This document shows positions 7,927 through 15,377 of a DNA stretch of 59,163 bases, piece after piece. Numbering within the stretch: position 1 is the stretch's first letter; each line of letters opens with the position of its first letter. Where the stretch lies: contig NZ_AODL01000009.1 of assembly GCF_000525995.1 (NCBI RefSeq), positions 1 through 59,163 of the forward strand, in the 5' to 3' direction. The notes under the pieces are model-generated. The model saw only the letters and a list, made by a program, of their open reading frames with translations. It did no database searches and was not told where the DNA came from. The stretch is from Paenilisteria riparia FSL S10-1204 (GTDB lineage: Bacteria; Bacillota; Bacilli; Lactobacillales; Listeriaceae). A program made the position numbers and the translations under genes.

Positions 7927-8129
7927 AATACATCAGATGGAAGGGTTCTATCACTGCTTTTGCAACACTTTTACTTTGTTATATACTATTAGACGTATTT
8001 GGATATGACAGTTTGACCTGGAAAATGAAATGGTTCTCTTTAGGGGTGTTTTTCGTTGTTGTTGTGCTCGGAAATATTTTTTTTATTGTAACGAAAACAA
8101 AGAAGAAAAAGAAGTCAACTGTTAAATAG
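7923..8129 (+). CDS. Two-TM membrane protein, putative immunity partner
   Basis: A 68-residue protein with two predicted membrane helices (about 9-28 and 40-58) and a Lys-rich tail KTKKKKKSTVK, typical of small bacteriocin immunity proteins. ATG 7923 overlaps the TGA of the upstream gene and has GGGGATGG just before it, so translation is probably coupled; a GTG at 7911 is less likely. Remnants with the same KKKST tail (near 11190) and a similar two-TM layout (11391-11580) occur further right. Function is inferred from size, topology and coupling. Confidence 0.6.
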   Translation: MKYIRWKGSITAFATLLLCYILLDVFGYDSLTWKMKWFSLGVFFVVVVLGNIFFIVTKTKKKKKSTVK

Positions 8130-8286
8130 AGCGTAAAGACTGACAGAATAAAAGAGGATGGGACAAAAGTTGATTAGTATCAACGGATGTTCCATTCCTT
8201 TTTTTTATATAGAAATAAGTACACAAAAATAGCACTCTTTGTTAAAATTAAAGTACCAACCAAAACCCAACAAAGGAGTGCTATTT

Positions 8287-9885
8287 ATGTATATCAATTA
8301 TAACATGGACCAATTAATTCTTCCAATGGATTTAGAAACAATGATTCCTGAAAATCATGTGTCACGAACGATTCATCAACAAGTAGAGGAGATTCCAGAA
8401 GTAACTATTCAAAATTGGCAAACGGCAGAAGGCCGTCCAAGTTATCATCCAAAAATGATGCTAAAAGTCATTCTTTATGAGTATTCCCAAGGCGTGACCT
8501 CTGGTCGAAAAATAGCGGCTATGACGCAAGAAAATATTCCGATGATGTGGCTAGCAGGACAACAAGCACCAAGTTATCGCACGATTAATCGTGCCCGAAT
8601 TTCTCCACATTTTGATACTCTGTTAAAAAATATGTTTATTTCTTTTCATACCTTTGCGCTAAAACAACAACTTATTTCAGGTGAAAAAATATATGTAGAT
8701 GGTACAAAGATAGAAGCAAACGCCAACAAATATAGCTTTGTTTGGCGAAAATCATCGGAACGGTTCCATGCAAGTCTACAAGAAAAAATCGGCACCCTTT
8801 ACGAAGATATGAAGCGCCAAGTCGCATTAGATATGGAGAAAGATGAGAAAGAAGATTTTTCAATCGTGCAATTGGAGCAATTAGATCAAGTGCTTTCTGA
8901 AACGATTGAAGCCATTGATACCAGCCTCTGTGAGGCTGATAGTGTAGAACAAAAAGCCTTAAAACAAGAGAAACGGATGTGGACCAAACAACAAAAACAA
9001 TTACAACGCGATTATTTACCAAGGCTACAAAAGTATCAGACGCATTTTCAACAATTTGGTGATCGAAATAGCTTTTCTAAAACAGATAGAGATGCGACCT
9101 TCATGCGAATGAAAGAAGATCACATGCGAAATGGACAATTAAAAGCAGGGTATAATGTTCAAATTGCCACGGAGAATCAATTTACCTTGCATTGTGCCAT
9201 TTTTCAACGCCCCACAGATACACGTTGCTTCCTTCCCTTTTTATCTTCATATGAAAAGCAAATAGGAGGCCTTCCAGATTACATCGTCGCAGACGCTGGT
9301 TATGGTGGAGAAGAGAATTATAAATATCTATTAGAGGAAACCGATAGCCTGCCTATCATGCCCTATACCATGTATCGAAAAGAACAAAAACGCTCGTATA
9401 AGAAAGACCTGATGCATCGAGATCACTGGGAATATCGCGCAGCGGATGATTTTTTCATTTGTCCGAATCAGCGAAAGGTCCACTTTCAGCGGTATGCTTA
9501 TCGGACAGATCGCTATGGGTATGTGCGTGATTTTAAAGTCTATGAATGCGAAGACTGTTCCGATTGTCCTTTGCGTGCAGCATGCACAACCGCTAAATCA
9601 GGAAAGAATCGAAAAATTTACTATAATCCAGTTTGGGAAGAACTAAAAAATCGAGCAAGACGAAGCCTAACATCCGAAATTACTTCTGCCATCTATCGGC
9701 AACGAAAGATAGATGTAGAACCAGTTTTTGGACATGTGAAGGCTCTTTTGGGGTTCACTCGTTTTCGTTTACGAGGGCTTCCAAAAGTAGCAACCGAAGC
9801 CAATCTCTACTTCATGGCTAATAATATGCGGAAACTGGCACGCCTCGCGTGCCCAAAAAAGAAAAAATACGTATCAAAAATCTGA
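8287..9885 (+). CDS. IS1182-family DDE transposase
   Basis: A 532-residue, full-length transposase. The N-terminal domain has DQLILPMDLETMIPENHVSR. The catalytic DDE residues are likely in YVDGTKIEANANKYSF, DYIVADAGYGGEENYKYL and a late E in RKIDVEPVFGHVKALLGF. A CxxC-rich segment (CEDCSDCPLRAACTTAKSGK) precedes the last part. ATG 8287 follows AAAGGAG by 8 bp. The coding end lies inside the left arm of a 21-bp terminator hairpin. It appears intact, so the element may be active. Confidence 0.92.
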   Translation: MYINYNMDQLILPMDLETMIPENHVSRTIHQQVEEIPEVTIQNWQTAEGRPSYHPKMMLKVILYEYSQGVTSGRKIAAMTQENIPMMWLAGQQAPSYRTINRARISPHFDTLLKNMFISFHTFALKQQLISGEKIYVDGTKIEANANKYSFVWRKSSERFHASLQEKIGTLYEDMKRQVALDMEKDEKEDFSIVQLEQLDQVLSETIEAIDTSLCEADSVEQKALKQEKRMWTKQQKQLQRDYLPRLQKYQTHFQQFGDRNSFSKTDRDATFMRMKEDHMRNGQLKAGYNVQIATENQFTLHCAIFQRPTDTRCFLPFLSSYEKQIGGLPDYIVADAGYGGEENYKYLLEETDSLPIMPYTMYRKEQKRSYKKDLMHRDHWEYRAADDFFICPNQRKVHFQRYAYRTDRYGYVRDFKVYECEDCSDCPLRAACTTAKSGKNRKIYYNPVWEELKNRARRSLTSEITSAIYRQRKIDVEPVFGHVKALLGFTRFRLRGLPKVATEANLYFMANNMRKLARLACPKKKKYVSKI

Positions 9886-9910
9886 ATTTAGATTTTTGAT
9901 ACGTATTTTT
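9863..9910 (+). terminator. Transposase terminator, perfect 21-bp stem
   Basis: A perfect palindrome with 21-bp arms and 6-nt loop, ending in TATTTTT. The left arm overlaps the last codons and stop of the transposase. The same arms occur with a different loop at 11760-11807. Confidence 0.85.
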
Positions 9911-9950
9911 CTAGGTCAGAGAACCTTTTGTCTCAGACTCTTTTATTTTT

Positions 9951-10085
9951 CCCGTTTTTCGTGGGCAGAGAGTAACAACTCTTAACGATTATTAAGCTTT
10001 TTAAACAGCTATGCCGTTCTCGGAAACGGCATAAGACAGCCATTGAAAGCTACTAAAACACATTAACACCTATCCACAAACATAG
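9951..10085. repeat. Module-end flank, copy 1
   Basis: The stretch from CGTTTTTCGTGGG through CATTGAAAGCTACTAAAACAC to the edge of att3 has a diverged second copy at 11262-11371. In both copies it leads into CTCTTA, the start of the att core, so it is the right-hand end of a recurring module. Confidence 0.7.
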
Positions 10086-10135
10086 CTCTTAATCGGCGGA
10101 TTGGGGATTCGAAACCCTCACACCCCATCTTAGAG
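10086..10135 (+). other. att3: diverged tRNA-Lys(CTT) 3'-half fragment
   Basis: Matches att1 and att2 with a few substitutions (CGGCGGATTGGGGATTCG, ACCCCATC) and keeps the TCTTAGAG end and following terminator hairpin (to about 10170). The greater divergence suggests an older integration. Confidence 0.75.
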
Positions 10136-10271
10136 CCTCAATGGATTTCGTGTCTGTTGGGGCTTTTTTTTGCGTGAATTTGAAAATCGGTGTCGAGTGT
10201 AGTTGTAGTCACTAGTGCCTTCCAAACAATACTTGACGCTTGATCGCTCTTGAATTTTTATGGTGAGGTAT

Positions 10272-10883
10272 TTAATTCATAGAAGCTGTTCTTTTGCAGT
10301 TTAGACAACGATAATAATAACTTTTAGTTTTCGAAGAATTTTCAACAATCATTTTGCCACTGTTGCAATGCGGGCAAGTTTTAAAGTTTTCAATAGAATA
10401 GTTATATGATAAGGCCGCTATAAATTCTGGCGATACATTGGATATGAAATTAAATAATTTATCTCGCCCGATTAATTCTATTTTTAAAGAGTCGGCTTTT
10501 TTTATAGTACTTTGAATAAAATAAGTTGTAGTAATTAATTGTAGATGCTCTGCTTTGTGAATATGCTTTGCCTGTAGCAGCTTATTCAAGACATCTTCGC
10601 CGATGTTTTTAGTTTTACTAAGTGGGTGTGAGTGCTTAATTTGTATTGCTGTTGTAATATTCTTTTTCGTGATAAGTATGTCTGCTCCGCTATCGTTGTA
10701 ACCATCAATAATTTCAGTGTTGTAATTTTGATATTCATAAAGGCGTGCTATTATCTCTGTAAATCTATCATTTTTTGCTTTATCTCTTGTTCTAGGTGGA
10801 TTTACAAAAACATCAATGTCTTCATGATCAAATGGAAATGTAGATTTTGTCTTTTTAAATAGAGATTCGATAAAATTATTCAT
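10272..10883 (-). CDS. Mrr-like restriction endonuclease family protein with zinc ribbon
   Basis: A 203-residue protein. Residues about 55-90 hold DSGADILITKKNITTAIQIK, the D...QxK active-site pattern of PD-(D/E)XK nucleases of the Mrr_cat/restriction-endonuclease-like group. The C-terminus has CPHCNSGK...CLNCK, a four-cysteine zinc ribbon probably used for DNA binding. It lies alone, on the opposite strand, between att3 and decayed bacteriocin-like genes, so it is probably defence cargo of the island. No methyltransferase partner is nearby, which fits an Mrr-type modification-dependent enzyme. The promoter region lies right of 10883. Confidence 0.75.
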   Translation of the reverse strand: MNNFIESLFKKTKSTFPFDHEDIDVFVNPPRTRDKAKNDRFTEIIARLYEYQNYNTEIIDGYNDSGADILITKKNITTAIQIKHSHPLSKTKNIGEDVLNKLLQAKHIHKAEHLQLITTTYFIQSTIKKADSLKIELIGRDKLFNFISNVSPEFIAALSYNYSIENFKTCPHCNSGKMIVENSSKTKSYYYRCLNCKRTASMN

Positions 10884-11124
10884 GACTGTTCTCCCCCGTT
10901 ATAATTTCAGTTTATACAATAACTAAATATGTACCATCATTCTATAGCTAAAGGATATCCTAAATTATTACAACTATCAAATGATAAGTGTAAATAAATT
11001 ATAGCAATCAGTAGAAATAGCAAAGAAGTCGAGAGTGAAATCGAAAACCAAACATTAGAAGCACCTTTTGATGTTGTTTATGAAAGCGAATCGTATATAA
11101 TGCCTATAACTTAGTGAAGAACAA

Positions 11125-11203
11125 AAAATAGTTATACTTATTAATGTATTTTTGATAGTTTTGTGGTTTGTGAATCCTAAAAAGAAGTCAACTCCTAGAT
11201 AGA
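11125..11203 (+). pseudogene. Remnant of a two-TM immunity-like gene (copy A)
   Basis: One frame reads KIVILINVFLIVLWF then NPKKKSTPR and stop, matching the last membrane helix and KKKST tail of the protein at 7923. The following bases also parallel 8127-8150. The 5' part is gone. It keeps the terminator hairpin (about 11225-11258) that in the intact copy is split by the IS. Confidence 0.55.
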
Positions 11204-11224
11204 GTACAGGATTTAACTGAATGA

Positions 11225-11258
11225 AAGACACCTAGCTAGCACAGTCTGCGTCTTTATT
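11225..11258 (+). terminator. Terminator of the decayed immunity gene
   Basis: AAAGACAC and GCGTCTTT arms followed by a T-rich tract. It corresponds to the place where the IS1182 element sits in the intact copy. Confidence 0.45.
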
Positions 11259-11261
11259 TTG

Positions 11262-11371
11262 CCCCGTTTTCCGTGGGTAGAGCGTATCAACTTGTAACGA
11301 TTATTAAGTTGTTTTAATAGCTAAGCCATTGAAAGCTACTAAAACACCTAGCATCTATACAACTCTTATTA
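11262..11371. repeat. Module-end flank, copy 2
   Basis: Diverged copy of 9951-10085 (GTGGGTAGAGCGT.., AACGATTATTAAG, CATTGAAAGCTACTAAAACAC). It ends at ACTCTTA, then switches to the 3' end of a bacteriocin-like gene, so the att core is truncated here. Confidence 0.65.
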
Positions 11372-11372
11372 C

Positions 11373-11580
11373 CAAATGGGGTTGGCAATGATATTTAGTA
11401 AGACAGTTTTTCAGGCAGATTTTTAGAATCAATGGTATGTTTTTGATATTACTGGTATACTCTCTTTTTTCACATAGATTCTATAAATACTGGAAATAAA
11501 ATATGGTTAATATTTTTCTTTCTGATAATGGTTATAGCGAGATACTTTGCTATTAAAAGAAGAGATAAGAATGTGCCTTG
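11373..11580 (+). pseudogene. Remnant of bacteriocin-like gene end plus immunity-like gene (copy B)
   Basis: ACC AAA TGG GGT TGG CAA TGA repeats the KWGWQ-stop of the gene at 7291, with the same ATGA overlap into a following frame. That second gene is broken by stops and frameshifts but still shows two hydrophobic stretches (GMFLILLVYSLF; IWLIFFFLIMVIARYF) and a basic end (KRRDKNVP). Confidence 0.55.
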
Positions 11581-11642
11581 ATTGTAAAAGATGTAGACAT
11601 GGATGTTTTTCACATACTAAGTATAGCTTAGGCAGTGTGCAA

Positions 11643-11694
11643 TTCTTAATTAGCGAGGCTGGCTTTCGCATTACAACCTATTCCAGAGCCTCAA
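11643..11694 (+). other. Degenerate att-like copy (att4)
   Basis: TTCTTAATTAGCG...TTACAACCTATTCCAGAGCCTCAATAA aligns with the att core plus the GAGCCTCAATGG start of its terminator, with many changes and a small gap. It is followed by TTTGTTTGTGAAACTG, as in the other right flanks. Probably the oldest, outermost scar. Confidence 0.5.
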
Positions 11695-11759
11695 TAACTT
11701 TTGCTACTTATATATGCACTTTTTGTTTGTGAAACTGAAATATTTTGTATACCTGTATA

Positions 11760-11807
11760 AAAAATACGTATCAAAAATCTTGATTCAGATTTTTGATACG
11801 TATTTTT
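11760..11807 (-). terminator. Terminator of the DUF5670 gene, 21-bp stem
   Basis: A perfect 21-bp stem, 6-nt loop, with T-rich tracts on both sides. It lies 16 bp past the stop of the minus-strand gene at 11824. Its arms are identical to those of the IS transposase terminator. Confidence 0.75.
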
Positions 11808-11823
11808 CTCGGTCTCTCTTCCA

Positions 11824-11973
11824 TCACCCATTCCCAGTGATCAAATTCCACACCAACAATGCTAAAGCTAAAACTAACAATAGATGTATCAACTTCCCGC
11901 CGATACGTAGTATTAAGCCAATTACCCATAGCGCAAATAGAACTACAATAATGGTCCAAAGAATACTTACCAT
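11824..11973 (-). CDS. DUF5670-family membrane micro-protein
   Basis: A 49-residue protein, almost entirely two hydrophobic helices (WTIIVVLFALWVIGLIL; LIHLLLVLALALLVWNLI) joined by RIGGK, as in the DUF5670 family of about 45-50 residues. GAGGAGG lies 7 bp before ATG 11973, and the terminator follows directly, so this is a complete small transcription unit. Function unknown; members sit in the membrane. It seems to mark the return to core chromosome right of the island. Confidence 0.75.
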   Translation of the reverse strand: MVSILWTIIVVLFALWVIGLILRIGGKLIHLLLVLALALLVWNLITGNG

Positions 11974-12152
11974 ATGTAAACCTCCTCAAACTTTGCCTTC
12001 TTTCTCTTTACCACACTACAAAAAGCTAAAACCTCTAATATTAGTATAGCTTCAAGTAATCTTCCTAGCAACATTCTTTAACTGTAAAGCACTGATAAAA
12101 AAAAGATAATTCTCACTCAATAATCCATTTTACAAAAATCATCAATAATAAG

Positions 12153-12200
12153 TTGCTCCATCGAACGAACCATGATATAATATTTTCGAAAGCGTTTACT
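12153..12200 (+). promoter_or_regulatory. Promoter and cre-like site of the xyloside operon
   Basis: TTGCTC (12153-12158), 17 bp, TATAAT (12176-12181). A cre-like TCGAAAGCGTTTACT (12186-12200) lies just after the -10 box, so CcpA would block transcription when glucose is present. I see no XylR palindrome here. Confidence 0.65.
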
Positions 12201-12226
12201 TCATTCTAAATTCAGGAGGAATTTTA

Positions 12227-13633
12227 ATGGAAAACAGTATGCTAAGGGAAGAAACAGGTGGCGAAAAGGGTTTTTACAAATTGTCTTGGTTGCAGCGGAT
12301 TGGTTTTGGTTCTGGGGATATGGCGCAAAACTTAATTTACAACACGGTGTCAACGTATTTGTTATTTTTCTACACGAATGTTTTTGGGTTAAATCCTGGT
12401 TCTGCGGCGACAATGTTTCTAGTTGTTCGTATTATCGATGCGGTGTGGGATCCAATTGTTGGGACGATTGTGGATAAGCACACGACGCGGTTTGGGAAGT
12501 ATCGGGGCTATTTAATTTTGGTTGGATTGCCATTGTCGATTTTCGCGATACTTGTGTTTTGGAATGGTTTTTCGGGAAGTTTGTTGTATGCTTACATTAC
12601 GTATGTTGGGTTGTCGATGCTTTATACGTGGATTAATGTTCCTTACGGTGCGCTGAATGCTTCGCTGACTCGTGATAATGATGAAATTACGAAATTGACG
12701 TCTACGCGTATGTTCTTGGCGAATCTTGGTGGACTTGCTGTGGCTTACGGTGTGCCTGTTTTGGTTAAACTGTTTTCTGCTGACGGATCATGGGATACGA
12801 AAGCATCGGCCAGTGGTTGGCTCATCACGATGACGATTTATGCTGTTGTAGGCTTTGCTATTTTAATTTTCTGTTTTACGCAGACGAAAGAACGCGTTGT
12901 TATGGAAGTGGAAAAACAAGATGAGGTGAAGGTTTCTGATTTGCTGACGGAATTTAAGCGAAACAAACCGCTACGTGTCTTGGCTTTCTTCTTTATTACT
13001 GCTTTTGCAATGATGTCGATTGGGAATGCTGGCGGTGCTTATTATATGCAATATGTTGTAAAAGCTTCTGACTCGGTGCAGTGGTTCAACGCGCTAGGCT
13101 CGATTCCGGCGTTTATTTTCCTACCTTTAGTTCCATCCATCAAAAAAGCGATTGGTAAAAAGCAATTATTCATGGTCTTTCTCGGAATTGCGGTTATTGG
13201 GATGATGGCGCTATACTTTATTCCGAATCCTCAAGATCATGTGACGCTAGTTTTGATTGCGCAGTTCATTAAATCGACTGGGGTTATCGTTGCTACGGGC
13301 TATATGTGGGCGCTTGTTCCGGAGGTTATTTCTTACGGAGAGCTTCAATCGGGACGCCGTATTTCTGGTATTGTAAACGCTTTAACCGGATTCTTTTTCA
13401 AATTTGGTATGGCTTTAGGTGGCGTAATTCCTGGTTTTGTCCTTAGTATTACTGGTTACAATGCGAACAGTGAGGCGCAGTCGGCATTCACGCAGGAAGG
13501 GATTCTGTGGCTTGTAGCTGTATTGCCAGCGATTTTGCTGATTGTGGCGATGATTATTATTTCTAAATATGATATTACTGACGAGCGTTATCTCGAAATT
13601 AGCCGTGAAATCGAAAGTCGTAAAGATAATTAA
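12227..13633 (+). CDS. xynP: GPH-family (beta-)xyloside/sugar symporter
   Basis: A 468-residue membrane protein with about 12 helices, starting with the GPH signature FGSGDMAQNLIYN (about 24) and VGTIVDKHTTRFGKYR (about 80-95). GPH carriers move glycosides, pentosides or hexuronides with a cation. The GH43 beta-xylosidase gene 19 bp downstream makes xylosides or xylo-oligosaccharides the likely substrate. AGGAGG precedes the ATG. The symbol follows the XynP/XynB pairing in Bacilli and is by analogy. Confidence 0.85.
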   Translation: MENSMLREETGGEKGFYKLSWLQRIGFGSGDMAQNLIYNTVSTYLLFFYTNVFGLNPGSAATMFLVVRIIDAVWDPIVGTIVDKHTTRFGKYRGYLILVGLPLSIFAILVFWNGFSGSLLYAYITYVGLSMLYTWINVPYGALNASLTRDNDEITKLTSTRMFLANLGGLAVAYGVPVLVKLFSADGSWDTKASASGWLITMTIYAVVGFAILIFCFTQTKERVVMEVEKQDEVKVSDLLTEFKRNKPLRVLAFFFITAFAMMSIGNAGGAYYMQYVVKASDSVQWFNALGSIPAFIFLPLVPSIKKAIGKKQLFMVFLGIAVIGMMALYFIPNPQDHVTLVLIAQFIKSTGVIVATGYMWALVPEVISYGELQSGRRISGIVNALTGFFFKFGMALGGVIPGFVLSITGYNANSEAQSAFTQEGILWLVAVLPAILLIVAMIIISKYDITDERYLEISREIESRKDN

Positions 13634-13652
13634 AAATAGGAGGTAAAAGGGT

Positions 13653-15272
13653 ATGCAAATTGAAAATCCAGTTTTAACAGGTTTTAATGCTGATCCGTCT
13701 ATTATTCGAGTGGAGGACACATATTATATCGCAAACTCAACGTTTGAGTGGTTTCCAGGCGTGCAGATTCACGAGTCTACCGATTTAGTTCATTGGCAGC
13801 TTATCGGGCATCCGCTATCTACAACAACATTGCTTGATATGAAGGGAAACAAGGATTCAGGTGGGATTTGGGCGCCGGATTTATCGTATGCGGACGGGAA
13901 GTTTTGGCTTGTATATACGGATGTTAAAATAACGGAAGGCGCTTTTAAAGACGCTACGAATTATTTAACGACGGCAAAGGACATTCGCGGACCTTGGACG
14001 GACCCGATTAAACTAAATGGTGTTGGCTTTGACGCTTCGCTTTTTCATGATGACGATGGCAAAAAATACTTGGTTCAGATGGAGTGGGATCACCGAGAGT
14101 ACCGCCATCCGTTCAACGGTATTAAGCTGACGGAATACTCGGCGGAAGAAGCGCGTTTATTGCCGGAAACGGGACGGATTATTTATCACGGAACAGATGT
14201 GAAGTTAGTTGAAGGTCCGCATATTTATAAATTATTTGGGTACTATTACCTTTTCTGCGCGGAGGGCGGGACGCTGTTTTCACATCAGGAAGTCGTGGCG
14301 CGTTCGAAGACGTTGTTTGGACCTTATGAAACGCAGCCGGGTGAGGTGTTCTTGACTGCTTTTGATGCACCAGAGAACTATTTGCAAAAAAATGGGCATG
14401 GCGCGCTAGTTGAGACGCCTGCTGGTGATTGGTATTTTGCGCATTTAACGGGTCGTCCTTGGCATCATGATACGGAGTCGAGCCATGATCCGCGAGGCTG
14501 GTGCACGCTTGGACGGGAAACCGCAATTCAAAAAGTGACATGGGATAAGGATAACTGGCCTCATATTGTTGGCGGGAAACAAGGCAGTCGTTTTGTTGAT
14601 GCGCCAAAAGACGCGGTGTCGCAAGTTTACCCGCTTACGTACGATGAAAAAGATGATTTTGATGTGGCTTCGTTGAATATTAATTTCAATACGTTACGTG
14701 TACCTTTTGATGAAAAAATGGGCTCGCTTTCTGCTAATCCGGGTCATTTAAGGCTGATTGGGAAAGGGTCTTTAGCGAATGAACATGAGTTGTCGCTCGT
14801 TGCAAGACGTTGGCAAGCGTTTCATTTTGAAGCGGAAACGGCGGTTAAATATGAGCCAACGACGTTCCAACAGATGGCTGGATTGGTCAATTATTACAAT
14901 TCGCAACACTGGTCGATGATTCACGTGACTTGGAATGAGATAAACGGCCGGGTCATTGAAGTCACTCAGAACGATTGTGGCAATTTGACGAGTTTTTTGA
15001 AAGAAGAGGCGATAAGCGTTCCGGACAGTGCGGAGTATGTGTATTTCAAAGTTCGCGTGGAGAAGAGCCATTATGTGTACGCCTACTCATTTGATGGCGA
15101 GAATTGGCAAGATATTAAGCCAAAACTAGATGCCAAAATTTTATCTGATGACTATGTCGTGCAGTCATATGGCGGTTTTTTCACAGGTGCTTTTGTCGGA
15201 ATGGCGAGTGTCGATTACTCTGGCTACGATTTGCCGGCTGATTTTGATTATTTTGCTTATAAGGAAAAATAA
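13653..15272 (+). CDS. xynB: GH43 beta-xylosidase
   Basis: A 539-residue cytoplasmic glycoside hydrolase of family 43. The N-terminal five-bladed propeller holds the catalytic base in FNADPSIIRVEDTYY (Asp 15), the pKa-tuning Asp in GVGFDASLFHDDDGKKYLVQ (about 128) and the general acid Glu in LVEGPHIYK (about 187). A C-terminal beta-sandwich (from about 330) completes the fold. It would release xylose from imported xylosides, feeding XylA. AGGAGG lies before the ATG. No signal peptide. Confidence 0.92.
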   Translation: MQIENPVLTGFNADPSIIRVEDTYYIANSTFEWFPGVQIHESTDLVHWQLIGHPLSTTTLLDMKGNKDSGGIWAPDLSYADGKFWLVYTDVKITEGAFKDATNYLTTAKDIRGPWTDPIKLNGVGFDASLFHDDDGKKYLVQMEWDHREYRHPFNGIKLTEYSAEEARLLPETGRIIYHGTDVKLVEGPHIYKLFGYYYLFCAEGGTLFSHQEVVARSKTLFGPYETQPGEVFLTAFDAPENYLQKNGHGALVETPAGDWYFAHLTGRPWHHDTESSHDPRGWCTLGRETAIQKVTWDKDNWPHIVGGKQGSRFVDAPKDAVSQVYPLTYDEKDDFDVASLNINFNTLRVPFDEKMGSLSANPGHLRLIGKGSLANEHELSLVARRWQAFHFEAETAVKYEPTTFQQMAGLVNYYNSQHWSMIHVTWNEINGRVIEVTQNDCGNLTSFLKEEAISVPDSAEYVYFKVRVEKSHYVYAYSFDGENWQDIKPKLDAKILSDDYVVQSYGGFFTGAFVGMASVDYSGYDLPADFDYFAYKEK

Positions 15273-15279
15273 AAAATGT

Positions 15280-15316
15280 GAACCACTGCACTAGAAATAG
15301 GCGGTGGTTCTCTTTA
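15280..15316 (+). terminator. Terminator after xynB
   Basis: GAACCACTGC and GCGGTGGTTC arms with one G-U pair, then TCTTT. Confidence 0.75.
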
Positions 15317-15377
15317 ACTTTTAACATGACGATATGTTATACTTTTAGAAAAAGGCAGTAGGAAAGGGACGTATGGT

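Larger units (their letters stand above)
8148..9946 (+). mobile_element. IS1182-family insertion sequence
   Basis: About 1.8 kb, bounded by 22-bp imperfect inverted repeats (8148-8169 and 9925-9946; 19 of 22 matching, ATAAAAGAG...GACAAAAG), with one transposase gene inside. No clear target duplication is visible. Comparison with the decayed copy at 11203-11265 suggests it inserted into the hairpin terminator behind the two-TM gene. Confidence 0.85.

Noticed and set aside
11547..11732. A 61-codon Cys-containing frame
   Set aside because: It spans the decayed immunity remnant and the degenerate att copy and has no homologue pattern or ribosome site.
11771..11989. A 72-codon minus-strand frame over the DUF5670 gene
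   Set aside because: It reads through the terminator hairpin in a shifted frame; the 49-residue hydrophobic protein with GAGGAGG is the better gene.
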